From Candidatus Avamphibacillus intestinigallinarum (lineage in GTDB: Bacteria > Bacillota > Bacilli > Bacillales > Amphibacillaceae): DNA of 46,167 nt. The notes under the pieces are model-generated. The model ran no database searches, was not told the DNA's origin, and saw nothing but the letters and a program-made list of their open reading frames with translations. Location: assembly GCA_018711205.1 (NCBI GenBank), contig DVIO01000148.1, positions 1 to 46,167 on the forward strand, given 5' to 3'. Shown here piece after piece: positions 25,392-34,300 of this stretch. The position numbers were made by a program, and so were the translations under genes. How positions within the stretch are numbered: the first letter of the stretch is position 1; every line of letters starts with the position of its first letter.

Positions 25392-27194
25392 CTAACCGAT
25401 AAGTTCTAAGTTACAAACTTTTCGATATTGGTTAATTTTCTTTAATTGTTCGTCTGTTAATTTTAGGAATTTGACTAACCTTTGAATTGTTTCATCTTTT
25501 GTTGCATGTACCAGTATGTGAATGTCCTTATGAATGATTCTTAGGTTTCTAAATTCATCTGTTCCGCCTAAGCTTACAGGCTTATGATGGTGGCAATGTA
25601 CAAATTCAGCAGGTAGAAATTCCCCTGAAATTTCACATTTACCGTTTTTCATGCTATATCGGCTAATGCGATTATCCATATATTCCGTAGTTCTGTTTGG
25701 AATATAAGATTGCATGAGCCTATTGACTTCATAAGCAACATTTGGTTTCAATTTTTGATGAATTTTATTCCTTCCTTCTACAGTAAAAGGTGTTATATCT
25801 TGTGAGAAATTTATATTATTGCTTGTTTGAACATCAGCGATTGGAAATAAATAAATACCATTCACTTTATATGTTTTATAAGCATTTTTATAGAATTTCT
25901 TATATACTTTAGAAGGATTTTTAGGTTTTTCGTATTTTCCTATACTCTTTAGACGATTGTAAATGAATCGCGAAAGGTCGTAGGCAATCTGTGCGAATTC
26001 GATATTGACCATTGTGGCTTTCTTGAAATAGTTATGAATCCCTAAAACGAAACTATTAAATAATGTAATATTTTTAGCTTTAGGAGATTTTTGAATTATT
26101 TTGATGTGTTCTTTATACTTTTGTTTAATTTCTTGTTTTTTCTTTCTTATCAATCCTGTATGTGCTACATGTTTATTGCGTTTTTGTTCTGTCCATATCG
26201 TAAACCCTAAGAATTTGGATTTTCGTTTTCTGAGGTTTACTATTTGCGATTTTTCAGGTGAGATTTCTAGTTTTAAGCGGTCTTTCAAATATAATCTGAC
26301 TGCATGGAACCATTTTTCAGCGGTTTTCCAATCTTTACACATGATTTTAAAATCATCCGCATATCGAATAATATATCCTTCTTTAAGATTGGAATTTTTA
26401 TTTAATCCCAGATATTTACTGGTATTTCTCGAATACTTGTGATCCGTTTCAAATAGTTCCCATTGGTCAGCCACCCAGTGATCTAAATCATTTAAGACAA
26501 TGTTAGATAACAACGGCGATAAAATACCACCCTGCATAGTACCTCTATGAGGTATTCCTTCACCTTCAATCTCCGCTTTGAGCATTTTAGAAACGATTTT
26601 TAGCACCTTTTTGTCTTGTATTCCCATATTCCATAGCTGTTTTAGTAACAAGGTATGATTGATATTATCGAAAAAACCTTTAATATCAATGTCTACAACA
26701 TAGTGTAAATATGCATGGTTAATTAAATGTTGTACTCTTGCTATTGCGTGATGTGTTGACCTTTGTGGTCTGAAACCATAACTATGATTATAAAATTTGG
26801 CTTCTGCAATAGGTTCAAGCACTTGTTTAAAACATTGTTGGATAATTCTATCCATAATACTTGGAATGCCTAATGGTCTTTTATCTCCATTGGGTTTAGG
26901 AATAAAAACTCGTCTTACTTTTTTAGGTTGATAATTCAAAAGAATACGTTGAATTTCACTAACTATTTCTTCACCCTTCATGGTCTTTATATCATCTATC
27001 TTTTTACCATCTGTACCTTCTGTTTTAGAACCTTTATTTGATTTAATTGTACGATAGGCAAGGAGAATATTTTCTCTGGATGTGATTAAATCATATAATC
27101 TATTGAAAGTATCACCTTGTTTTGACCTTCCATATAAATCAGTAAAGGTGTCGGTCATATTGTAATATTCCCAATATCTCATGTTTGTTTGCAT
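25392..27194 (-). CDS. ltrA: Group II intron reverse transcriptase/maturase/HNH endonuclease
   Basis: A 600-residue intron-encoded protein. The reverse transcriptase domain spans about residues 30-330, with R-R-V-F-I-P-K-P-N-G-D-K-R-P-L-G-I (RT2), the D-I-D-I-K-G-F-F-D block (RT3), G-T-M-Q-G-G-I-L-S-P-L (RT4) and active-site Y-A-D-D at 278-281. The maturase region X follows (about 360-470). The C-terminus has an HNH endonuclease: C-E-I-S-G, H-C-H-H-H-K-P and R-N-L-R-I-I-H-K-D. All domains look intact, so splicing and homing are plausible. The symbol follows LtrA usage. Confidence 0.95.
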   Translation of the reverse strand: MQTNMRYWEYYNMTDTFTDLYGRSKQGDTFNRLYDLITSRENILLAYRTIKSNKGSKTEGTDGKKIDDIKTMKGEEIVSEIQRILLNYQPKKVRRVFIPKPNGDKRPLGIPSIMDRIIQQCFKQVLEPIAEAKFYNHSYGFRPQRSTHHAIARVQHLINHAYLHYVVDIDIKGFFDNINHTLLLKQLWNMGIQDKKVLKIVSKMLKAEIEGEGIPHRGTMQGGILSPLLSNIVLNDLDHWVADQWELFETDHKYSRNTSKYLGLNKNSNLKEGYIIRYADDFKIMCKDWKTAEKWFHAVRLYLKDRLKLEISPEKSQIVNLRKRKSKFLGFTIWTEQKRNKHVAHTGLIRKKKQEIKQKYKEHIKIIQKSPKAKNITLFNSFVLGIHNYFKKATMVNIEFAQIAYDLSRFIYNRLKSIGKYEKPKNPSKVYKKFYKNAYKTYKVNGIYLFPIADVQTSNNINFSQDITPFTVEGRNKIHQKLKPNVAYEVNRLMQSYIPNRTTEYMDNRISRYSMKNGKCEISGEFLPAEFVHCHHHKPVSLGGTDEFRNLRIIHKDIHILVHATKDETIQRLVKFLKLTDEQLKKINQYRKVCNLELIG

Positions 27195-27906
27195 AGTGGA
27201 ATCACTACCTTTCCTTGTGATTTTCCCACTTTCTTACCCGACCTTTGCAATTCACTATTTAGAAAATCAGTTTTACTCGTAAAATAGACTAGGGTCTATT
27301 CCTCCACTCTGATTACAAGAGTTTCAACAGTCGTGACCCCACTTTCACAAAGATAAATGCATTTCGGTAAATCCTTATAGCAACCGCCAGAGTGTTAGCT
27401 CTTATCAACGTCCTTTGCTTTCCTTGTTCCTTGTTTTCTAGCTATACATATATACTTTTAGGAGCTTCCTCTAGGCCTGTGAATTACCTTGTTAAAGGTT
27501 ATCAACATTGTCTGATATACGATTTTCATAACTTCGAATCTTACTCATCGTTAATTCACCATGCATAGTGCATGTGCATATCTTATCGACTATGCCCGAG
27601 GTATAGACCCGTACATTCGGAAGTTCGTCAGTTCTTCATTGAACATTCTCTCCATGAGCATTTTATAGCCACCCGAACTATCGGTTACCTTATATCCTGT
27701 GTTAGCTTTACTTAGGCAACCTTCACCCGTCTTTACCTAGCTTCAGACCCCTATAAACTAACATTTATAGACGCATGTAGGAGTATCAGTGTAGATGTTT
27801 CAAGGTGACGTGTACCTATCATTCCATCTATCAAAAACAAAGTTAGGTTATTATCATAACCCTCACTTTTCATGGTTTTATCCATTTATAGTGAAACAAG
27901 TTGCAC

Positions 27907-28213
27907 CAAAGTCCTCATGCAACATGTATTCCATTTTCAACTGTAAAATATCTTCAATGACTGGAATCGGGTCAGTCGTGATAAATCGGATTCGCACATA
28001 ATCAAACAAAATTTCTAAAGGAGCGTCAGGATTAAATTGTTCCAGTACATCAAATAAAGTAGCTTGTAACGTATCAGAAGGTGTTACTTTTCCTGTCTCG
28101 ATTTCACTTACATATTGCCTTGTAATCCCAACATGTACTGCGAGCTTATTTTGTGAGACACCGTATCCCATTCGTTTGTCTCTTAATTCTTGATACCAAG
28201 GCATTTGATTCAT
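27907..28213 (-). CDS. Relaxase Orf20, 5' exon with HTH domain
   Basis: The N-terminal 102 codons of Orf20 plus one base. An XRE-like helix-turn-helix spans about residues 8-50 (V-S-Q-N-K-L-A-V-H-V-G-I-T-R-Q-Y-V-S-E-I), as in Tn916-type relaxases where it helps bind oriT. The ATG at 28211-28213 fits the GGGAGG site; an upstream in-frame codon overlaps that site. The exon ends ...H-E-D-F-G at 27907. Without splicing the frame would continue 12 codons into the intron to a stop and make only the DNA-binding part. Confidence 0.88.
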
Positions 28214-28234
28214 TTGCATTCCTCCCAAGTCAAA

Positions 28235-28270
28235 AAAGATGTCAACTAGAGCTTAAAAGCTGACATCTTT
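28235..28270 (-). terminator. Terminator-like hairpin just before the relaxase gene
   Basis: AAAGATGTCA/TGACATCTTT is a perfect 10-bp stem with a T-run on the minus strand, about 10 bp before the orf20 ribosome-binding site. It lies between oriT and orf20 and should end transcripts from orf21 or attenuate the relaxase gene. Confidence 0.7.
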
Positions 28271-28340
28271 CTCATGTGTTTCAAACCCTTGTGCTATCAG
28301 GCGTTTATGGGTTTTTGAAACAGTTTCCTATTGTTTTTCT

Positions 28341-28437
28341 ACCCCCCTGTTAGATAACGGGGGTTAAGGCGTGGCTAAAGCCACGCAAGGCTTAGCCCAG
28401 CACAGCGACTTTCGCTTCGCACGTCGCTGCACTGGGC
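28341..28437 (-). other. Origin of transfer (oriT)
   Basis: Three hairpins in a row between orf21 and orf20, the oriT position in Tn916: ACCCCC/GGGGGT (28341-28364), GCGTGGCT/AGCCACGC (28369-28386), and GCCCAG-AGCGAC/GTCGCT-CTGGGC (28395-28437). The C-rich first hairpin with a GTTAG-containing loop resembles the nic-region repeats of the Tn916/ICEBs1 family. The relaxase would nick here and start transfer of the single strand. Hairpins 2 and 3 may be recognised by Orf20 or be structural. Confidence 0.8.
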
Positions 28438-28442
28438 AGCCT

Positions 28443-29780
28443 TTAGTTTGCGAGTTTCCTAATCTCTTTTAAGAAATCATGACCTTTTGGCACAAGGGGC
28501 GTATAAAATTCAGAGATCACACTATCGCCGTTATCGACATATCCACGCCCTTTAATCGGCTTTAAGAAAAATTGTTTTTGTACATCGCTGCCAAAAACCA
28601 TCCCGTACCCCAGCTCTGACATGCGACCTAAAGCAACCCGAAAATTAAAGTTATCCCGAATCCCATCTCCTAAATATTTTGCGTCTGGACGCTGACAGGC
28701 AAGGACTAAGAAGAAGCCTGATTGCCGTCCTAACATGACGATTTGTTTCAATTTACTCATGACTTTAACGCTTTCTTTGCCGATCATTTCCATGAACGAG
28801 GTGTACTCGTCAAAGATTAAAAAGCGGGCAGGCAAGCCTAAATAGGCATAGTTTTCTCCTGTCTTGTAATTCGGCATGGTTTTCATTTCTTCATTTCGTC
28901 TCATCATATCCTCATAAAATTGGTCAATACAAGCTGTCATATCTTCTTGTTTATAATAGACATCGGGCATGACAGCCGATAAGTCCGCTAAATCGGCATT
29001 TTTCGGGTCTAAAACATATAGCTTTGCGTCTGTCTTTAATAAGGCTTCAATGAGCGTGAGAATGAAATATGATTTTCCGCCGCCTGTGCCACCAGCGATG
29101 AGCATATGCGGAAGCTTGTCATACTCCCAATAAAAAGATTCCATTAATTTTAAGCTGCCATCCTGTGCGATAACCTCATCAATGGAAATGCGGTTCGCAA
29201 TCATATCATAGAAAAGCGTGTATTCCACGTAGGAATCACGTAATTCTTTCGATACCAATTCACAGTACAAACCGCTCTCTAGTCTGGTTTCTAAATTTAA
29301 TAATGGTTCTTGAAATTTCCCAAGTGTAATCTCTACTTGAATATAAAGGAGCCCCTTTTCAAACCGATAATAGATTTTAGGAAAATGGCTGATTTTCTCC
29401 TTTGCTTTATCAGAAGGGATGTCTTTAAAGAAACTTTCTTTCGTGACTTGTTTTGTTTCATACCAACCATTCTCTAAAACCATTTTAGCGAGTTTTTGAC
29501 GATGAATGACCTGTTTTAAGTGGTCATAACGATAACGGTAATAGACAAAAGCACAACCGCCCGTCAATACAAGACTGATAAGCAGCGTCATTAATCCATA
29601 CGTACTAATAAAATGAGCTTGGAATGTATCAAGCTGCCATTCAGTAGATAGTAAAAAGGATAGGTGAAAGGGTGTAAAAAAGAGAAGCCATGTTCCAACT
29701 AACCGAGTGAATACAAACTGAAAAACGAGAGAAGCGTCTTTTTCTTTAATCCGTTTCCCTCGTTTTTTAAAAAGTTTCAT
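28443..29780 (-). CDS. Coupling protein Orf21 (FtsK/SpoIIIE-type DNA translocase)
   Basis: A 445-residue protein that links the nicked relaxosome to the mating channel and pumps DNA. Two N-terminal transmembrane helices (about residues 22-45 and 60-82) precede the ATPase domain, with Walker A I-A-G-G-T-G-G-G-K-S at 228-237, and Walker B R-F-L-I-F-D-E-Y near 320. A-C-Q-R-P-D-A (about 360) is typical of FtsK-HerA motors. It is followed directly by oriT and starts 2 bp after orf22. Confidence 0.95.
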   Translation of the reverse strand: MKLFKKRGKRIKEKDASLVFQFVFTRLVGTWLLFFTPFHLSFLLSTEWQLDTFQAHFISTYGLMTLLISLVLTGGCAFVYYRYRYDHLKQVIHRQKLAKMVLENGWYETKQVTKESFFKDIPSDKAKEKISHFPKIYYRFEKGLLYIQVEITLGKFQEPLLNLETRLESGLYCELVSKELRDSYVEYTLFYDMIANRISIDEVIAQDGSLKLMESFYWEYDKLPHMLIAGGTGGGKSYFILTLIEALLKTDAKLYVLDPKNADLADLSAVMPDVYYKQEDMTACIDQFYEDMMRRNEEMKTMPNYKTGENYAYLGLPARFLIFDEYTSFMEMIGKESVKVMSKLKQIVMLGRQSGFFLVLACQRPDAKYLGDGIRDNFNFRVALGRMSELGYGMVFGSDVQKQFFLKPIKGRGYVDNGDSVISEFYTPLVPKGHDFLKEIRKLAN

Positions 29781-29782
29781 AT

Positions 29783-30163
29783 TTATTTATCCTGATCGAC
29801 TGGCTTTTTTACTGATTTATCACCAATAGGTGCAGCTTTTCCTTTTAACACCAAATCATCCGCTTTGATGAACCAATCGACATCTGCACCACGAAAAGTG
29901 GCGTTTGCAACGGTATCAGCCACAGGATTAATCATTTCGACCTCTGCATTATAATCAAATTCCTTTAACGGAATAGAAGCAGGTATACTGACTTGAATCA
30001 TTCGACCTTGTTCTTTCGATTTTAAATCATAGGTGCGTTCTTTAACTTCGGTCGATACCGTCCCATCTTCATTTTGAAGAAATACCTCACGTCGTAATGC
30101 CGAAAACTTTAATAATCCAAATGTCTTTTCTTTATCTAGGATAATGCCTTGTGCTAATCTCAT
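29783..30163 (-). CDS. Conjugative element protein Orf22 (YdcP family)
   Basis: A 126-residue soluble protein matching Tn916 Orf22 (M-R-L-A-Q-G-I-I-L-D-K-E-K-T-F-G; V-S-I-P-A-S-I-P-L-K-E-F-D-Y). Its function is not well defined; it is conserved in Tn916/ICEBs1 elements at the start of the transfer operon. The AAGGAGG site supports the ATG at 30161-30163 over an upstream in-frame start that would overlap orf23. Confidence 0.9.
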   Translation of the reverse strand: MRLAQGIILDKEKTFGLLKFSALRREVFLQNEDGTVSTEVKERTYDLKSKEQGRMIQVSIPASIPLKEFDYNAEVEMINPVADTVANATFRGADVDWFIKADDLVLKGKAAPIGDKSVKKPVDQDK

Positions 30164-30176
30164 GTGTGAATCCTCC

Positions 30177-30491
30177 TTATGCTTTGACGATATCGTCAGC
30201 GTGTAATTTATAGTTTGTAAAACCTCGATCACCAATTTTATAGCCTTCTGCGGTAATACGTGCGTTGACTAATTTTACGCTGTCCTCATGCTCGAAAAAT
30301 TTTTCCCCAGCTTCGTTAGGGAGAACGACCTCAATGTCATCTGCTCGCTGTACATCTGAATAGAGATTGTAGCTGCGAGATAGGGTTGTCATCCGCCCAT
30401 TAATCCGTCGTTGTTCGACTTTGCCTTCTCCTGCATATTCAAGGTTTCCAAATGTTTTTTCCATGTTGGGAATCACATATTTTAATTCCAT
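30177..30491 (-). CDS. Conjugative element protein Orf23 (YdcP family)
   Basis: A 104-residue protein matching Tn916 Orf23 and related to Orf22: both share the M-E-K-T-F-G/D-K-E-K-T-F-G start region and a Y-D/Y-N-L block, so the two are probably old duplicates. The function is undefined. The ATG at 30489-30491 follows AGAGGT and fits the family start. It lies 13 bp upstream of orf22 in the same operon. Confidence 0.9.
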   Translation of the reverse strand: MELKYVIPNMEKTFGNLEYAGEGKVEQRRINGRMTTLSRSYNLYSDVQRADDIEVVLPNEAGEKFFEHEDSVKLVNARITAEGYKIGDRGFTNYKLHADDIVKA

Positions 30492-30598
30492 GATACAGAC
30501 CTCTTTTCTTATTTTAGTTTTTGATTCATTGTTCATAATTAGACATAAAGGGAGCGGGAGGGGAACGAGAGGTAAACATCTGCATGATTCTTCACTCC

Positions 30599-30802
30599 TT
30601 ATGCGTCTTGAAAACGATAATCAACACGTCCATAAATAACACACCAAAACACAACCATTGTTTCTCCTTGTTTATCACGAACCAGTTTTCCATGAAGAAA
30701 AAACGGATAATCTTCAATTTCTATCTCATTTAATACAAAATTTTCGTCAATCCATTGCATGACTTTATCTTCATATATTTCTTGTTCTTTTAAAGACATC
30801 AT
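30599..30802 (-). CDS. Small acidic protein at the Tn916 orf24 position
   Basis: A 67-residue protein (starts M-M-S-L-K-E-Q-E-I-Y, contains W-I-D-E-N-F, ends Y-R-F-Q-D-A). It is acidic and lacks membrane segments or known motifs. It is the first gene of the transfer operon, as is orf24 in Tn916. AAGGAGA fits the ATG at 30800-30802 with 7-nt spacing; two earlier in-frame ATGs overlap that site. Function is unknown. Confidence 0.75.
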   Translation of the reverse strand: MMSLKEQEIYEDKVMQWIDENFVLNEIEIEDYPFFLHGKLVRDKQGETMVVFWCVIYGRVDYRFQDA

Positions 30803-30870
30803 GCTCATTCTCCTTTTCATTTAGTTTAGTCAAAGCAACTACCTGTTTTTAAATTAATTCACACAAAAAA

Positions 30871-30891
30871 GACACCTCAATTTGAAGTGCC
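30871..30891 (-). terminator. Terminator at the left end of the ICE
   Basis: GACACCTC/GAAGTGCC pair with G-U pairs and a 5-nt loop, with TTTTTT after it on the minus strand. It faces transcripts that enter from narG and the 5' part of narH, so it should shield the ICE transfer operon from host transcription. The rest of 30803-31082 holds only the Int repeats and the terminal sequence. Confidence 0.6.
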
Positions 30892-30982
30892 TATCAATTT
30901 CATATTTAATTTTCGTAATGATAGTATCTTTTACTGTTCTTCACTTTTCTAGGATATTTCGTCGTATCAAGACTCATCCAAA

Positions 30983-31002
30983 AGTAGTAAATTAGTGGTA
31001 AA
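30983..31002. repeat. Int arm-type repeats, transfer-gene end of the ICE
   Basis: AGTAGTAAA (30983-30991) and AGTGGTAAA (30994-31002) repeat with an 11-bp period, the same units as at 9190-9209 in swapped order. This fits Int N-domain binding sites inside each end of Tn916-type elements. Confidence 0.65.
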
Positions 31003-31085
31003 ATGGATTAACTAATCTTTGAATAGTATTTGTCAATCCAGTGTTTATACGGATAATCTGATTTTTACACTTTTTTTATGTCAAA

Positions 31086-31348
31086 AAAATATTAATTAAT
31101 TTACTTGCTCGTCCACCAGCTTTGAGCTGTAGCTTGCCATTTTTTAATGTCCAGCCACCTTTTTTCTCATCATTATCTTCCCAACGTTTCGGATACCCCA
31201 TCCCTGGCTTTGTCTCTACATTATTCCAATACATATATTCTGCACCAGGACGGTTGGTCCATGTATTACTACAAGTTACCGAGCATGTATGACATCCAAT
31301 ACATTTGTCTAAGTTCATCACCATTCCGAATTGTGCTTTAATCTTCAA
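31086..31348 (-). pseudogene. narH: narH 5' fragment (cut by the ICE)
   Basis: The first 88 codons of NarH, from a TTG start (31346-31348) with GAGGTGG 6 nt upstream, overlapping the end of narG by 11 bp. It holds the first ferredoxin-like cluster C-I-G-C-H-T-C-S-V-T-C and the W-T-N-R-P-G-A-E-Y block. After I-N-I-F the frame enters the ICE (L-T, then stop at about 31076). The matching rest is at 7763-9049. The truncated product lacks three of four clusters and cannot transfer electrons. Confidence 0.94.
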
Positions 31349-34300
31349 GCCAATCCACCTCATTTCGATCGATTTTACGAATGATTACCTGTTCGTCACG
31401 CTGGCTACCGTTTGGTCCATAGTAGTTAAAGCCGTAGCTCTGTTGTGCATAGCCACCTATCATTTGTGTCGGTTTCAAATGAATCCGCGTTGGACTATTA
31501 AATGTTCCACCACGTTGTTTCGTAATTTTTGAACCTGGTACATTCAATGTACGGTCTTGAACATGGTGCATATACACGATGCCTTCTGGTATACGATGAC
31601 TTACGACTGCCCGAGCTACGACGACACCGTTCCGGTTATACATCTCAATCCAATCATTATCCGCAATGCCCACACTATCGGCATCGACATTATTTAACCA
31701 AACATGGGGCCCACCACGGAATAACGTTAGCATTGGCAATGTATCTCCATATGTGGAATGATAAGACCATTTGAAATGTGGCGTTAAATAACGCAAGGTA
31801 ATTTGGTTTTCTTCTGGCTCTGGTATTCGGTCATTCGAATAAAACGTTAGTTTCTGTAATGGAGGTTTAAAGGTCGGTAAAGATTCTCCAAATTCTTGCA
31901 TCAAGTCATGATCCAAGTAAAAATGCTGACGTCCTGTCAATGTTCGGAATGGAATTAAATGTTCAATATTCGTCGTAAACGGCGAGTATCTCCGATTGTC
32001 TGTTTCCGTTCCACTAAAGACGGGTGTAGACAACACTTTACGAGGTTGTGCTGTAATATCGTTAAATGAAATATCCTCTCCAGCCCGGTCAGCAACAAGT
32101 TTTTGTAAGTCACTTCGCCCACTTTTTTCTTCAAGTGACTTCCATGCTTTCATTGCAAGGGAGCCTGTAGTTGCACTAGATAGACGCAGTACAGCTTCAG
32201 CTGCTAGTCGATCTGTTTCAATCGATGGTAAGTCTTTATATACCTCTGAATGCTTGCTTCTTCCTAGCAACAATTTCAACTTTTCGTATTCGTTTGTACT
32301 ATCATAACTGATGCCATGCGCGCCTAAACCAGTTGCCCCTTCCCCAAGGGTGATAAATTTGTCATAGATTTTGGTATAATCACGTTCAACCACTTTTAAA
32401 TGCGGGAAGTTCTTGCCTGGTTCAATCTCATGTTCACCATATTTCCAATCGGGTACTTTCCCGTATGCTTGGGAAATCTCATCTTTTGAGTCATGAGCAA
32501 GTGGTGTTGACACAACATCTAAAATCGGCTTTGGTAAATAGTCCTTAGCTAATTCCGAAAATCTTTTACTTAGCGATTTAAATGAATTCCAATCTGATCT
32601 AGATTGCCATGGTGTTGCAATAGCCGGATTAAATGGATGCACAAATGGATGCATATCTGTACTCGATAAATCATATTTTTCATACCATGTTGCAGCGGGT
32701 AACACGATATCGGAATACAATCCTGTTCCACTCATTCGGAAATCATAATTAATTAATAAATCCAATTTCCCTTCAGGTACTTCCTCAATCCATTCAATCT
32801 CATTTGTTTGTTTCTCTTCTTCGTGTTCGTGTTCACCAAGTACGCCGTCATGTGTTCCAAGTAAATGTTTTAGAAAATATTCATGACCTTTCGCTGAACT
32901 TCCAATAAGATTCGCCCGCCAAACGAATAACATCTTAGGACAATTCATATCTGCACTCGGATTTTCCACTGCAAATTGCATATCGCCTGATTTCACCGAC
33001 TGAATCACACTTTGTTCGAGCTCTTCTTGTGTCTTCCCCTCAGCCATAGTGAGCGGGTTTTTATTAAATTGTGGATAGGACGGCTGCCATCCAAGGCGCG
33101 ACGCTAACGCATTATAATCACCTAAATGCTGCGAGCTTCCTTTATGCTTTAAGGGTGAAATCAATTGATCAACAGATTGATCTTCATAACGCCATTGTTC
33201 CGTAGCAAAATAGAAAAATGATGTACCTGCATGTAGCCGCGGGACGATTCCCCAATCTTTAGCCATCGCAATCGTTTGGAATCCTTCAATTGGACGTACT
33301 TTCTCCTGCCCAACATAATGTGCCCAACCACCACCATTGACACCTTCACACGCTGTCAGCATCACGAGATTGAGTATCGTACGATAAATCATGTCTGAGT
33401 GGAACCAATGGTTGATACCAGACCCCATTATGATCATGGAACGTCCTTTTGAATCGATTGCATTTTGAGCGAATTCCCGAGCAATTTGGGCGACATCTTC
33501 TTTCGGCACACCTGTTAGCTTCTCTTGCCACGCCGGTGTATAAGGCGCCTCTTCGTCTTCATACGTAATCTGTGTCTCACCTGGTAAGTTGCGACTCACA
33601 CCACAATTTGCCATAAATAAATCAAAGACAGTCGTAACGTAACGAAGCTCTCCGTCTATCTCCATTTGTTTGACAGGGACTTTACGTGTATAAATATTTT
33701 TTTGATTCAATAAAAACTCTGGAAATCTGACATCCTTCACATCGTCAAAATCATCCACAAAAGAAAGCAAGGGATCAATATCTTCCAAGCCATTATCTGT
33801 ATCTCTTAATTCCAGATTCCATGTTTTATTCTCATCCCAACGATGCCCAATCGTTCCATTAGGGACTGCAAAATCTCTACGATTTGCGTCATAAACGACT
33901 GTTTTCCACGCCGCATTTGATATATCCATACCTAATTGTTCAGCACGCAGAAATTTCCCTGCACTAAACCCATCCGCTTCCTCATCCAGCGTGATGATAA
34001 AAGGCAAATCTGTATATTGTTTTACATAATCATTGAAAAACGGCACGTCTTGATCAACATAATATTCTTTTAACACAACATGCGTCATCGCCATACCAAG
34101 TGCAGCATCCATCCCTGCTTGAACAGGTAGCCATTTATCTGCAAACTTCACATACTCGGCATAGTCAGGAGCAACTGCTACAACCTTCGTCCCTTTATAT
34201 CTCGCTTCTACCATAAAATGTGCATCTGGGGTACGTGTCTGAGGTAAATTCGATCCCCAAACCATTAAATAACTGGAATTATACCAATCCGAACTTTCCG

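Larger units (their letters stand above)
25251..27906 (-). mobile_element. Group II intron inside orf20
   Basis: A 2656-nt retroelement on the same strand as its host gene. The 5' end is placed at GTGCAAC (first base at 27906), near the GUGYG consensus; the 3' end at ...GTCAT (25251), which obeys the AY rule. This pair rejoins orf20 in frame. About 710 nt of 5' ribozyme sequence (domains I-III/IV) precedes the reverse transcriptase gene, and domains V and VI follow it. Splicing should regenerate the relaxase mRNA. The exact ends are inferred from frame and consensus. An exact intron-binding/exon-binding pairing was not found by eye. Confidence 0.85.
9052..31082 (-). mobile_element. Tn916-family integrative conjugative element inserted in narH
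   Basis: A complete ICE of about 22.0 kb. Int and Xis lie at the low-coordinate end, followed by the orf8/orf7/orf9 regulatory module, tet, the orf13-orf24 transfer module and an oriT. Both ends carry paired AGTAGTAAA/AGTGGTAAA repeats near T- and A-rich junctions, as Tn916-type Int prefers. The boundaries are placed where narH homology stops: I-N-I-F ends at about 31085, and Y-N-K-N resumes at about 9049. The uncertainty is about 6 bp because of coupling sequences. Compared with Tn916 (18 kb) the extra length comes from a 2.66-kb group II intron and gene relics beside tet. All genes except orf9 run in the nar direction. Confidence 0.96.

Noticed and set aside
9052..31082. Calling the element Tn5397-like because it has a group II intron
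   Set aside because: The recombinase is a Tn916-type tyrosine integrase with Xis, not a large serine recombinase, and the intron is in orf20, not orf14.
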